A stretch of DNA of 64,000 bases from SAR202 cluster bacterium bin22. GTDB taxonomy: Bacteria; Chloroflexota; Dehalococcoidia; Lucifugimonadales; UBA3495. Made by a program: the position numbers and the translations under genes. Location of the stretch: positions 124,001 through 188,000 of the forward strand of contig MPMM01000004.1 of assembly GCA_002238505.1 (NCBI GenBank), written 5' to 3'. The notes under the pieces were generated by a model. It was not told where the DNA came from. It did no database searches and was given only the letters and a program-made list of their open reading frames with translations. Positions 54,497 through 63,299 of this stretch are shown here, one piece after another; the stretch's first letter is position 1, and each line of letters opens with the position of its first letter.

Positions 54497-56434
54497 ATGG
54501 AGAACAGCACTGTAAAACCCACACCCCCCCTAGTCCCCCGCATAGTGGCGGCATTCCGCCCCTACACTGGCCGCATAACCCTGGTGGGGCTGCTGATCCT
54601 CGTCACCGCCGGGCTGGGCGTGGTCAATCCAGTCCTGATCCAGGTGGTTTTCGACAACGCCCTCTTCCCCGAGTCGGGCGGCCCCAACATGCGCCTGCTC
54701 TGGATTCTGGCCGGGGTAATGGGCGGCATAACCGTGGTGTCCGGCAGCCTGGGAATTGTCCAGACCTACCTGACCAACCTGGTGGGCCAGCGGGTGATGC
54801 GCGACCTGCGCGACACCCTGTACCGTCACCTGCAGGGCCTGTCCCTGGGGTTCTTCACCGACACCCGCACCGGCGAAATCCAGTCCCGGGTCGCCGACGA
54901 CGTGGGCGGTGTGCAGCGCGTCGTAACCAACACCGTCTCCGATGTCCTGTCCAACAGCGTCATCCTCATCAGCACAGTCATTGCGATGCTGGTGCTGTCG
55001 TGGGAGTTGACCATCGTTGCGGTGGCTTCGGCCCCGTTCTTCTTTGCCATCAGCCGCTACGTGGGAAGGAAACGACGGGCCATTGCCGCCGAAGCCCAGC
55101 GCTCCACCGCCGAGTTGACCGCCATCACCCAGGAAACCCTCTCCATTTCCGGAGTTATGCTGGCCAAGCTGTTCGGCCGGCAGGGCAGTGAAATTGACCG
55201 CTTTCATAGTCAGAACCAGCGCCTGTCGGACCTGATTATCCGGCGGCAGATGACGGGCCAGTCCTTCTTTACCCTGATGCAGATTTTCTTCTCCGTGTCC
55301 CCCGTTGCCGTGTACCTGCTGGCCGGTTACCTGATCACGGGCGGGGGAATTAACCAGGTCTCGGCCGGCACCATCGTCGCCTTCACCACCCTGCAGAGCC
55401 GCCTCTACTTCCCCATCGGACGCCTGCTTGAAGTCTCGGTGGAGTTGCAGGCCTCTCTGGCCTTGTTCGAGCGTATTTTCGGCTACCTGGACATCAAGCC
55501 CGAAATAGTAGACGCTCCTGACGCCATTGACTTGCCGCCAGAGCAGGTGGCGGGAACCGTCAGTTTCGATTCGGTGCGAGTGGACTACTCGGTCCACCCG
55601 GACGCCGGTCCAGCCGGAAATACAGCCTTTGGGACGACAGGGGTTGGCGGGGACGGGACCACGCACCAGTGGGCCCTGGACGGTGTCACTTTCAATATCA
55701 AGGCCGGCCAGTTGGCTGCCTTTGTGGGGCCCAGCGGCGCCGGAAAGACGACCATCTCTTACTTGATCCCCAGGTTGTACGACGCCACCGAAGGCGCCAT
55801 TTCCATCGACGGCATTGACGTGCGTCAGATCCGGCAGGCTTCCCTGGCCGGGTTGATAGGGTACGTAACCCAGGAAAGCTACCTGTTCCACGCCAGCATT
55901 CGGGACAACCTGCTGTACGGGAATCCCCGGGCTACCCAGCAGGAAGTGGAAGCCGCGGCCCGGGCCGCTTACATCCACGACAGGATCGTGGAGTTTCCCG
56001 AAGGGTACGACACGGTTGTGGGCGAACGGGGCTACCGGCTCTCCGGCGGGGAACGTCAGCGGCTGGCCATCGCCCGGGTAATACTGCATCAGCCCCGCAT
56101 ACTGATTCTGGATGAGGCCACCTCGGCGCTGGATACGTCCAGCGAGAGGTATGTTCAGTCGGCGCTGAAACCGTTGATGCGAGGACGTACGACGGTGGCC
56201 ATCGCCCACCGCCTTTCAACCATATTGGCAGCTGACGTAATCTACGTAATCGACCACGGCCAAATAATGGAACGGGGGTCTCACCTGGAACTCTTGGCCC
56301 GGGGCGGCCTGTATTCCCACCTGTACGAAGAGCAGTTTGAGGGTGGCGACGTCGAATGCTACTGCGAGGACGGGGTGGTAATGAGCGATGGAGAGATAGT
56401 GGGCGCCGGGGCCCCTGCAACGCTGTCAAATTAA
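54497..56434 (+). CDS. ABC exporter, fused permease and ATPase
   Basis: A 645-residue half-transporter of the MsbA/MDR type. Six membrane helices occupy about residues 20-320 (ITLVGLLILVTAGLGVVNPV at the first). The nucleotide domain has Walker A GPSGAGKTT, signature LSGGERQRLAIARV, Walker B ILILDEATSALD and the switch histidine in VAIAHRLSTI. An unusual loop of about 25 residues (PDAGPAGNTAFGTTGVGGDG) is inserted before Walker A. The substrate is unknown; a homodimer is likely because no partner half is adjacent. Confidence 0.93.
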   Translation: MENSTVKPTPPLVPRIVAAFRPYTGRITLVGLLILVTAGLGVVNPVLIQVVFDNALFPESGGPNMRLLWILAGVMGGITVVSGSLGIVQTYLTNLVGQRVMRDLRDTLYRHLQGLSLGFFTDTRTGEIQSRVADDVGGVQRVVTNTVSDVLSNSVILISTVIAMLVLSWELTIVAVASAPFFFAISRYVGRKRRAIAAEAQRSTAELTAITQETLSISGVMLAKLFGRQGSEIDRFHSQNQRLSDLIIRRQMTGQSFFTLMQIFFSVSPVAVYLLAGYLITGGGINQVSAGTIVAFTTLQSRLYFPIGRLLEVSVELQASLALFERIFGYLDIKPEIVDAPDAIDLPPEQVAGTVSFDSVRVDYSVHPDAGPAGNTAFGTTGVGGDGTTHQWALDGVTFNIKAGQLAAFVGPSGAGKTTISYLIPRLYDATEGAISIDGIDVRQIRQASLAGLIGYVTQESYLFHASIRDNLLYGNPRATQQEVEAAARAAYIHDRIVEFPEGYDTVVGERGYRLSGGERQRLAIARVILHQPRILILDEATSALDTSSERYVQSALKPLMRGRTTVAIAHRLSTILAADVIYVIDHGQIMERGSHLELLARGGLYSHLYEEQFEGGDVECYCEDGVVMSDGEIVGAGAPATLSN

Positions 56435-56436
56435 CA

Positions 56437-56467
56437 AACCCCGGGAGCATCCGCTGCAACCGGGGTT
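56437..56467 (+). terminator. Hairpin after ABC exporter
   Basis: Stem AACCCCGG/CCGGGGTT with a 15-nt loop, followed by GATTGTATGG; a weak terminator. Confidence 0.45.
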
Positions 56468-56531
56468 GATTGTATGGATTGCCTTCTCGCTGTACGAATG
56501 ACGGGCCTGGCGAGGATAAAGCCCGAGTCCC

Positions 56532-57539
56532 CTAACCCTTAACCCTGGGGATAACTTCTCGGCCCATCAGTTCAATCTGCTGCAGGGTGGCCTCCTGGGA
56601 CATTCCTGGCCATTGCATTCTGAAGATCATGTAGTTGACCCCCAGGTCCTGCTCGTAACGCTGAATCTCCGAGACTACGTCGTCCGGGGACCCCAGCAGG
56701 AACCGGTCGCGGGCCAGGTCCTGGTAGGGGACGGAGAAACTCTCTTCTCCAGGCAGCGCTTTGTCCTGTCCCCAGGCCGCGTAGGCGGCATACTTCGGAG
56801 CCAGCCAGGGTTCGCTCTCCACGTAAGCGGTCTCCCGGTCCTGGGCCACGTACAATTCCCGCATCATTGGCAGCGATTCCGGGGTGGGCTGTCCTGCCCG
56901 TTCCAGGGCTGCCTGGTAACCCTTCCACTGCTCAGATACCATCTGGACGGTGGCGTGCGGATTTACCAGCCACGGGTAGCCCCACCGCGCGGCGCGGCGA
57001 ATGGCCACGTCATTGTTGGCAGCCACCCATATGGGAGGGTGAGGTTTCTGCACCGGCTTGGTGGATGGCGACACCCGGGGGACGTTGTAGTACTGGCCGG
57101 AGAACTCCACCTCTTCCTGCGTCCACATAAGCTTGATAACTTCCAGCGCCTCCCGCAGGCGTGATACCCGCTCTCCGCGCTCCACGCCGAAGGCCGTGTA
57201 TTCCTCGTCCCGGTAGCCCAGCCCCACACCGAATATAAAGCGTCCGCCGCAGATGGCGTCCATGGTGGCAATGCTTTCCGCCAGTTCCACCGGGTTGTGC
57301 AGGGGCACCAGGATTACCGTGGCGGCCACCTCCATTTCACCGGCCTCGGCGGCCAGGCGGGCCAGTAACGGGAGGCTGGAACTCATCTGGTAAGGAGCGG
57401 CCAGGTAATGCTGACCCGTGCAGATCATGTCGAAGCCGGCTTCCTTGGCCGCCCGGACCTGCTCAACGCTCTCCTGTATTTTCTGGGGAAACGACTCCCC
57501 GGGAAGGTACTGGTTGGTGACAAAAAATCCGAGCTTCAT
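56532..57539 (-). CDS. LLM-class flavin-dependent oxidoreductase, second copy
   Basis: A 335-residue luciferase-like monooxygenase. Blocks: KLGFFVTNQYLPGESFPQKI, GFDMICTGQHYLAAPYQ, GRFIFGVGLGYRDEEYTAFG and KPHPPIWVAANN. The active-site histidine region (GQHYL) and the RFIFGVGLGY stretch are typical of FMN- or F420-linked members. It is clearly a different subfamily from the copy at 5237-6385. ATG 57539. Divergent from the FAH-family gene. The substrate is unknown. Confidence 0.88.
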   Translation of the reverse strand: MKLGFFVTNQYLPGESFPQKIQESVEQVRAAKEAGFDMICTGQHYLAAPYQMSSSLPLLARLAAEAGEMEVAATVILVPLHNPVELAESIATMDAICGGRFIFGVGLGYRDEEYTAFGVERGERVSRLREALEVIKLMWTQEEVEFSGQYYNVPRVSPSTKPVQKPHPPIWVAANNDVAIRRAARWGYPWLVNPHATVQMVSEQWKGYQAALERAGQPTPESLPMMRELYVAQDRETAYVESEPWLAPKYAAYAAWGQDKALPGEESFSVPYQDLARDRFLLGSPDDVVSEIQRYEQDLGVNYMIFRMQWPGMSQEATLQQIELMGREVIPRVKG

Positions 57540-57754
57540 AATTGGCCTGATTCCCCCGTTTTCATTCTTTCCATTGACCGATATTCGGCTAGTTCGCTCA
57601 GTATTCTAAAGGGACTCAGTTCCTGGCACAATCGGGACTTGAGAGAATTTAGTAAGGTTTATTTATGCATTTTTTACTAATTATTTGCCAAACCCGGTTG
57701 TGGAACCCCGGCCCTTGAGATAAAGTTATGTAAATTGGGGGAAAGGGGATAGGG
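57540..57754. other. Divergent intergenic region
   Basis: About 215 bp of AT-rich DNA between the LLM gene and the FAH-family gene, probably holding both promoters. I could not assign clear -35/-10 pairs. Confidence 0.4.
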
Positions 57755-58555
57755 ATGAAGATTGCCAGATTCCGCGCCGGAAGCCGTACTGCCAACGGAG
57801 TAGTCGTCGGTGAGGAGATTGCCGAAATCCGGGGGAGTATCTATACCAGCTTCAGAGTTACTGACACACGTCACTCGCTGGCCGATGTGAAGCTGCTGCC
57901 TCCTACAGACCCCGCCGAATTGTGGGGGCCGGGGCTTAACTTCGTTGACCACCTGGAATATGCCGGTTCGGTTTTTGGCCAGGGTGCGATGGCAGTTCCG
58001 GAGCGTCCCCAGCCCTGGCGCAAGGGACGAAACGCCCTGACCGGCGTAAACGACCCCATCATCATTCCCAAGGACACCGCCGGCGAAGTCCACTACGAAG
58101 GCGAGGCGGTGGCGGTTATCGGCAAGGTGTGCCGCCGGATTCCCACGGAAAGAGCTTCCCAATACATTCTCGGCTACTCTTGCGGCAATGACGTCAGCGA
58201 GCGCACCTGGCAAAAGGACGACTGGACCTTCTGGCGGGCCAAGGGCGCCGACACCTTCGCCCCGGTGGGACCCTGGATTGAGACTGAACTGGACCCCCAG
58301 GCCCTGGACCTGCTGGTCAGGATCAATGGGGAAGAGGTGCAGCGGTGCAACACCTCGGATATGCTCTTCTCCTTCGCGGAGATAGTCAGCTATATCAGCC
58401 AGCACGTAACCCTGCGCCCTGGCGACCTGGTCTTCTCGGGTGCGACGGGCGTCACCCGTGCCATAGTGCCCGGGGACGTGGTGGAGGTTGACATACCTGG
58501 TATTGGTGTCCTGACCAACCCGGTCATCACCGAATTTGAGGCGGGCGAGGGCTAA
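57755..58555 (+). CDS. Fumarylacetoacetate hydrolase family protein
   Basis: A 266-residue FAH-fold enzyme acting on 2-oxo-acid intermediates of aromatic or sugar-acid breakdown (hydrolysis, hydration or decarboxylation). Metal-site motifs: VHYEGEAVAVIGK (E-x-E) and YSCGNDVSERTWQ (D). The substrate loop region is WRAKGADTFAPVGPWI, and the end has SGATGVTRAIVPGDVVEVDI. Length matches two-domain FAH hydrolases. ATG 57755 follows AAAGGGGATAGGG. The neighbouring LLM gene and the aldolase at 3402 fit aromatic or recalcitrant-carbon catabolism. Confidence 0.9.
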   Translation: MKIARFRAGSRTANGVVVGEEIAEIRGSIYTSFRVTDTRHSLADVKLLPPTDPAELWGPGLNFVDHLEYAGSVFGQGAMAVPERPQPWRKGRNALTGVNDPIIIPKDTAGEVHYEGEAVAVIGKVCRRIPTERASQYILGYSCGNDVSERTWQKDDWTFWRAKGADTFAPVGPWIETELDPQALDLLVRINGEEVQRCNTSDMLFSFAEIVSYISQHVTLRPGDLVFSGATGVTRAIVPGDVVEVDIPGIGVLTNPVITEFEAGEG

Positions 58556-58565
58556 GCGACTCTCT

Positions 58566-58600
58566 CAACAATCCTTCCCCCTTGACGGGGGAAGGTTGGC
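58566..58600. repeat. Single family A palindromic repeat
   Basis: CCTTCCCCCTTGACGGGGGAAGG at 58573-58595 is slightly degenerate; the core is CCCCCTTGACGGGGG. Confidence 0.8.
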
Positions 58601-58711
58601 TTTGCGGAAAAAGCCGCTTCTGATGAATAAGTAGCCAAAGCGATGAAGAAGTGCCAAATGAATCCCCCACCTGGTCTGGGTTGAGCCTTCGCTAATAGGA
58701 GAAGGTATACG

Positions 58712-59011
58712 ATGAGTGTGCAGGAATTTGTCGCCAGATGGGAAGACGAAACTGACTTTTTGAAGTTTCTTGTTCTTATTGCTCTCAAAACAGATTTTAG
58801 AGATTGGGAGAGTTGGGACGACGCCACACAATCCATACTAGCCCCGCTCCGTCGCATAAAGGATATTTATGGGATAGATGCCATCCTGGATGCAAAAGAA
58901 TTGGGGCTGGGTACTCATTGGAACCAATCCACTTTGCAAGTAGAAGGTTTGAACGCTCCACTAGTGGTTACCGCAGTTTCCGAATATACGACCCCATCGC
59001 AAAGCCAGTAA
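58712..59011 (+). CDS. Small hypothetical protein
   Basis: A 99-residue soluble protein that I do not recognise. The first half is helical and acidic (MSVQEFVARWEDETDFLKFL), with no signal peptide or metal motif. ATG 58712 is well supported by AGGAGAAGGTATACG. The gene is AT-richer than its neighbours and is followed by a good terminator at 59078-59105, so it is likely expressed on its own. Confidence 0.65.
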   Translation: MSVQEFVARWEDETDFLKFLVLIALKTDFRDWESWDDATQSILAPLRRIKDIYGIDAILDAKELGLGTHWNQSTLQVEGLNAPLVVTAVSEYTTPSQSQ

Positions 59012-59077
59012 AAGGGGAGCTTGCAAAGGCAGTGGCCCAAGCACGGCAAAGAAAGGTCCGCCCATACGTTTAATGCA

Positions 59078-59105
59078 AAAGTCGCCTAAAATGGCGACTT
59101 TTTCC
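59078..59105 (+). terminator. Terminator after small hypothetical gene
   Basis: Nine-bp stem AAAGTCGCC/GGCGACTTT with a 6-nt loop and trailing TTCC. It is flanked by A- and T-runs on both sides, so probably bidirectional. Confidence 0.8.
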
Positions 59106-59117
59106 GCAAGACCGGGG

Positions 59118-59206
59118 AAGGTTAGAATGGGTGGGAAAAGCAATCGCTTTTGCTGTCGCCTTTTGCCCAGTGCTCTGCCTTGAATAATTTTGAGATAGTT
59201 TCCAAG
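59118..59206. repeat. About 85-bp repeat, copy 2
   Basis: Matches 12755-12836: the last about 48 bp differ at one position, and the first part is diverged. It follows a remnant of a family A repeat tail (GGGGAAGGTTAGAATGGG). Confidence 0.85.
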
Positions 59207-59316
59207 TACTGGACCGCTCCCACCAAGGCATCCCCGGCCGACTACAGGCGCTATCGCACCGCCTCATGGGCTCCAGCCCTGTCGGCAGGCGTAAGCCCGT
59301 CGTAGAAACGGCTCCC

Positions 59317-60693
59317 CTATTCCCTGGCTTCCTCCACCGGTTCGCCTGCTCCCTCGGCGGCGGCCTGCGGCAGGGAAGGTTTGCGGGCCAGGGCAAACAT
59401 GAAGGCGCTGATTACGAACGTTGGCGCAAAGGTCATCAGCACAATCTCGTAGCTGCCCGTACTGTCCCTGATCCACCCGGCGTAAATGGGCGCAATAAAC
59501 ATGCCGATGTTGTGGAAGATGCTCATTGCCCCCATCAGGCTGGCGAAGCGGTTCCGGCCAAAGTAGTCTCCCACCATTATCCAGTTGACCGAAGTAATCC
59601 CTTCCACTATGGCCAGCCCCAGGATGAAGACAATCAGCGCCCACCACTGGGGCAGCAGCCACAGTCCCACCAGGCCTATGGCCCCGAGATTCATTCCGTA
59701 GAAGAGCAGCTTGCGTGGAGAAAGCCGTCCTCCGGCCACGCCCAGCAGGAACCGCAGGGGGATGGCCATGAAGAACATTACCGACGCCGACAGGGTGGCC
59801 ATGTCTTCGCTTAAGCCCTTCCACACCATCAGCGGGAACAGGTGAATAATGATGGAGTTGGTGGCGGAAACCCGGGTAATTACGCCAATCAGGATGAACC
59901 AGAAGGCCTGGGTGCGCAACGCCTGCCGTACCGTAAAGTTCTGCTCTTCGCCGCTGCCTCGGGCCGCCGGCTGATGGTGTCCACCGCCCCGCGAGGCACG
60001 GGCGGCGGAAGCGGCTCCTGCGGGTGGGTCACCGTCGGGCCGCAGTCCCATGTCTTCAGGACGGCTCCGGATGACATAGGCCACCGGCAACGTAAGGATG
60101 ACGATAAACAGGCCGATCAGGAAAACCGTTGGCCGCCAGCCCAGGGTAACAACTCCCAGGTGAAGCAGGGGGACAACTATGGCCCCCCCGCCGGCAAATG
60201 CGGTCATCAGGGTGGAAAGGGCCACCGCCTTGCGGCGAATAAACCACTGATTTACCGTGGCCATCAGGGTCTGGCCCAAGCCGGCCGTCTTTCCCACCGA
60301 TACCACGCCGACAAAGAGGAAAACAAGCTGCCAGTATTCCCGGGCGAAGGCGAGAAGCATCAATCCGATGCCCGCCGTCAGCCCGCCGAAAAGTATCATG
60401 GGCCTGGAGCCGAACTTGTCCACCAGCCAGCCCACCAGGGGAGCCCCCAGCCCTCCCTCGGCCCGGGCCAGGCTGAAGACCAGGGACATGGCGGCGTAGG
60501 AAATTCCCAGGTCGGCGCGGATGGGTTCAAAAAAGCGGGGGAAGCCGGTTGAGATGGCCCCGTTGCCGAACATTCCCTGAAGGCAAGCCACGGCCACCAC
60601 GTACCAGCCATAAAAAAAGCGGCCCTGCCGCCGCTGGGTAGTGCCCGTTTGTCCAGGAGTTGTGGTTTCGGGTTCGGTCGGGGTGGCGCTCAT
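59317..60693 (-). CDS. Major facilitator superfamily transporter
   Basis: A 458-residue permease with twelve hydrophobic helices. The first is FYGWYVVAVACLQGMFGNGA, with the loop-2 motif GWLVDKFGSRPMILFGG (MFS motif A form). A hydrophilic, glycine/alanine-rich loop (RPDGDPPAGAASAARASRGG) divides the two halves. Similar to monocarboxylate/oxalate-formate-type MFS carriers; the substrate is unknown. ATG 60693, promoter at 60708-60735. Confidence 0.9.
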   Translation of the reverse strand: MSATPTEPETTTPGQTGTTQRRQGRFFYGWYVVAVACLQGMFGNGAISTGFPRFFEPIRADLGISYAAMSLVFSLARAEGGLGAPLVGWLVDKFGSRPMILFGGLTAGIGLMLLAFAREYWQLVFLFVGVVSVGKTAGLGQTLMATVNQWFIRRKAVALSTLMTAFAGGGAIVVPLLHLGVVTLGWRPTVFLIGLFIVILTLPVAYVIRSRPEDMGLRPDGDPPAGAASAARASRGGGHHQPAARGSGEEQNFTVRQALRTQAFWFILIGVITRVSATNSIIIHLFPLMVWKGLSEDMATLSASVMFFMAIPLRFLLGVAGGRLSPRKLLFYGMNLGAIGLVGLWLLPQWWALIVFILGLAIVEGITSVNWIMVGDYFGRNRFASLMGAMSIFHNIGMFIAPIYAGWIRDSTGSYEIVLMTFAPTFVISAFMFALARKPSLPQAAAEGAGEPVEEARE

Positions 60694-60707
60694 TTCAACC
60701 GCCCAAT

Positions 60708-60735
60708 ATTATCCTAGGCACAAATACTTGGTCAA
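60708..60735 (-). promoter_or_regulatory. Promoter of MFS gene
   Basis: On the minus strand, TTGACC (60735-60730), a 16-bp spacer and GATAAT (60713-60708). Confidence 0.6.
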
Positions 60736-60855
60736 GCGGAGTATCAATATTATCTATGGTCAGACACGCTCCAATTACGCAATAGATATTTGGCTCACCA
60801 AGCGGTTAAGGTAGAAGTGCTAAAGTGCATCAAAATTCTAAAGTGGATTGTGCGT

Positions 60856-61782
60856 ATGTCCGATCAGTTTGAATTCTTGTCCGATTTTCTCACTAACCGA
60901 ATGAGTATGTCTCACATTTATCAGCCGGTAATGTTAAAGCATTTGCTGGAGAGCGGCGGCCAAAGCAATGTGACTGACATTGCTAAGGCAATTCTGGTTC
61001 ATGACCATACCCAGATTGAATACTATGAGGCAATAACTAAGCGGTACCCTAGCAGAGTTCTCCAGGCAAGGAAAATTACTGAGCGGGTCAAAAATGAGTG
61101 CAGGATTGCGGGTTTTGACGATCTGGAAGAAAGCGAAGTCGCTGCGCTGATACAAATCTGTTCGGCAAAACTGAAGGAATATTTGCAAAGGAAGAAGTCT
61201 AGCCCCTGGCAGCACCGGAAGAAGTCATCCGGCAACATTCCAGGATCGGTCAAGTTCGAAGTCTTGAAAAACGCAAGACATCGTTGCCAGTTGTGTGGCA
61301 TATCGGCTGACCAAAAGGCGCTGGAACCTGACCACATAATTCCCAGAGAACGGGGAGGAAGCGACGACATAACCAATTTGCAGGCGCTTTGCTATAGCTG
61401 CAATTCTATGAAGCGGGATAGGGACGACACCGACTTCCGAAATATTGAGGAGGAGTACAGTGCGAGAAAAGATGGCTGCCCATTCTGTGTTCCAGATGAC
61501 GGCACTGTGTTAAAGCAAGAGAGACTTGCCTACTCTATTCTTGGTGACGAGCCCAATCCTGATCACATTTTGATTGTGCCAAGGCGGCACATCGAAAACT
61601 ATTTCGGCCTTTACCAGCCGGAATTAAACACCATACAGAGACTCCTTAACACTACTCAAACAGAACTTAAGCAATTAGAAGAGCCCGTAGTGGGCTTCGA
61701 AGTAACATTTCAGGCGAGTACGACTAAAGGCGAATCTCAGGAGCACGCTCATCTGAATATGTTTGTCAAGAGAAACAGCTAG
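60856..61782 (+). CDS. HNH endonuclease fused to HIT-like domain
   Basis: A 308-residue three-part protein. Residues about 1-115 are helical, starting near MSHIYQPVMLKHLLESGG. Residues about 140-190 are an HNH domain: CQLCGISADQKALEPDHIIP, then RERGGSDDITNLQALCYSCN. Residues about 205-305 are HIT-like: CPFC, ILIVPRRHIENYFGLYQPEL and a terminal EHAHLNMF, in which the third histidine of the HxHxH motif is asparagine. The gene is AT-rich, suggesting transfer. ATG 60856 is chosen, with ATG 60901 possible; no good ribosome site. Nuclease plus nucleotide hydrolase or transferase suggests defence or repair, an inference. Confidence 0.78.
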   Translation: MSDQFEFLSDFLTNRMSMSHIYQPVMLKHLLESGGQSNVTDIAKAILVHDHTQIEYYEAITKRYPSRVLQARKITERVKNECRIAGFDDLEESEVAALIQICSAKLKEYLQRKKSSPWQHRKKSSGNIPGSVKFEVLKNARHRCQLCGISADQKALEPDHIIPRERGGSDDITNLQALCYSCNSMKRDRDDTDFRNIEEEYSARKDGCPFCVPDDGTVLKQERLAYSILGDEPNPDHILIVPRRHIENYFGLYQPELNTIQRLLNTTQTELKQLEEPVVGFEVTFQASTTKGESQEHAHLNMFVKRNS

Positions 61783-61890
61783 ATTGCCTCAAGTGCGCCG
61801 AGGGCATATTGTTGACGCCGCTGGCAACCGCGGAAGATACCAGGATGGTATCTGGTAGCCAATCCCATACCCCTGTGCCAAAATACGGCC

Positions 61891-62694
61891 ATGCCGGGGC
61901 CTCCTTACGAATCTACATTGCTTGAATCGACCCTCCGCAAGGACAGGTACATTGTCCTTGGCGGCCTGACGGTCCTTGCCCTGCTGGCTTGGGCTTACCT
62001 GGTCTATCTGGCCAGGGGCATGAATGAAATGTCCGGCATGGAAATGTCCGGAGCGGGAATGATGATGTCCTGGGGCCCCATTGACTTCCTGCTGATGTTT
62101 GCCATGTGGTCGGTGATGATGGTGGGAATGATGGTTCCTTCCGCCACCCCCATGATACTGGCCTTCGCCAGCATCAACCGCCGCCGCCGCCAGGCTGGCA
62201 ACTATTACGTCCCCACCGGTGTGTTCTTGGCCGGGTATCTGGCGGTGTGGGCAGGATTCTCGGGAATCACCACCCTTGCCCAGTGGGGGCTGCAATCGGC
62301 CTCGCTTCTCTCCCCCATGATGGCCAGCGCCAGCCCCTTCCTCGGCGGTATCCTCTTGCTTTCCGCCGGCGCGTTCCAGCTTAGTCCGCTCAAGAATGCC
62401 TGCCTCCGACGCTGCCGAACTCCCATAAGTTTCATAACTAACGACTGGCGCGAAGGGCATCGGGGAGCATTGCAAATGGGTCTTCATCACGGCGCGTATT
62501 GCCTGGGCTGCTGCTGGGCGCTGATGGGCCTGCTGTTCCTGCTGGGCGTGATGAACCTGCTTTGGATTGCAGCCCTCGCGGCATTTGTTCTGGTGGAAAA
62601 GGTAGTTCCTGCGGGAATCTGGGTGGGCCGCCTGACCGGAGTGGCGTTGCTGGGCTGGGGAATCTGGCTGCTGGCCTCAACCTACTGGTCATAA
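61891..62694 (+). CDS. DUF2182 metal-binding integral membrane protein
   Basis: A 267-residue protein with about six helices. The methionine-rich segment MNEMSGMEMSGAGMMMSWGP and MWSVMMVGMMVPSATPMIL, followed by HGAYCLGCCWALMGLLFLLG, are the hallmarks of DUF2182 (predicted metal-binding membrane proteins, possibly copper-related). Biochemical function is not established. ATG 61891. The next gene follows 98 bp downstream on the same strand. Confidence 0.88.
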   Translation: MPGPPYESTLLESTLRKDRYIVLGGLTVLALLAWAYLVYLARGMNEMSGMEMSGAGMMMSWGPIDFLLMFAMWSVMMVGMMVPSATPMILAFASINRRRRQAGNYYVPTGVFLAGYLAVWAGFSGITTLAQWGLQSASLLSPMMASASPFLGGILLLSAGAFQLSPLKNACLRRCRTPISFITNDWREGHRGALQMGLHHGAYCLGCCWALMGLLFLLGVMNLLWIAALAAFVLVEKVVPAGIWVGRLTGVALLGWGIWLLASTYWS

Positions 62695-62792
62695 CGAGGT
62701 AAAGACGCGACCATAGATGTACAGTAAATTGGCAATGGCAACCTTGGTGCGGAGTGAAAGCAGCGCCCTTTGCCTGGATTTGGGAGAACGAG

Positions 62793-63275
62793 ATGACGAG
62801 CCGAGCCGATACCCACGATCTTGACAAGCTGCGCCGCTGGCAGCAGGACCTGGAAGACAGCGCCGCGGATGCTCCGCCGGTATTTGCCGTCTTCCTGGTT
62901 GATGGTGGGGACAGGACCGCCCACGACGTTTTCCGCGCCTTCCGCGCGGGTTTCGAGGAGTGCAGCCTGGGGTTTGCCCACCTGGTCATATTCGGACAGC
63001 ACGGCGTTTCTGAAACCGCCACGAAACTCAGGGACAGGTTTGGGTTGAAGGCAGATACCCGTCCCCAACTGGTCCTGTATTCGGGAGAGGGAAGTCAACC
63101 GCAGATTCTGACTCTTCCAGCAGGAGAGGGCAGCGCTCTCGATGACTGCATCGAGAAAGCCTGGCGCCGCGCCCTGGAACAGGCGATAGAGGTAGTCGGC
63201 GCCGCCCCCGGGGAAAAGGGTGAGCCCCTGGGGACTTTGAAGGCCATCTGCGCAGAACTATTGAGCGCGGAATAG
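62793..63275 (+). CDS. Uncharacterised protein upstream of rmuC
   Basis: A 160-residue soluble protein, not recognised. An amphipathic N-terminal helix (DLDKLRRWQQDLEDSAADAP) precedes an alpha/beta core with VFAVFLVDGGDRTAHDVFRA and AHLVIFGQHGVSETATKL that could be a thioredoxin-like or Rossmann-type fold. ATG 62793 follows GGGAGAACGAG. It is 24 bp before rmuC and probably co-transcribed. Confidence 0.6.
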   Translation: MTSRADTHDLDKLRRWQQDLEDSAADAPPVFAVFLVDGGDRTAHDVFRAFRAGFEECSLGFAHLVIFGQHGVSETATKLRDRFGLKADTRPQLVLYSGEGSQPQILTLPAGEGSALDDCIEKAWRRALEQAIEVVGAAPGEKGEPLGTLKAICAELLSAE

Positions 63276-63299
63276 CGGGCAGATTTAAGGGAGTAAATT

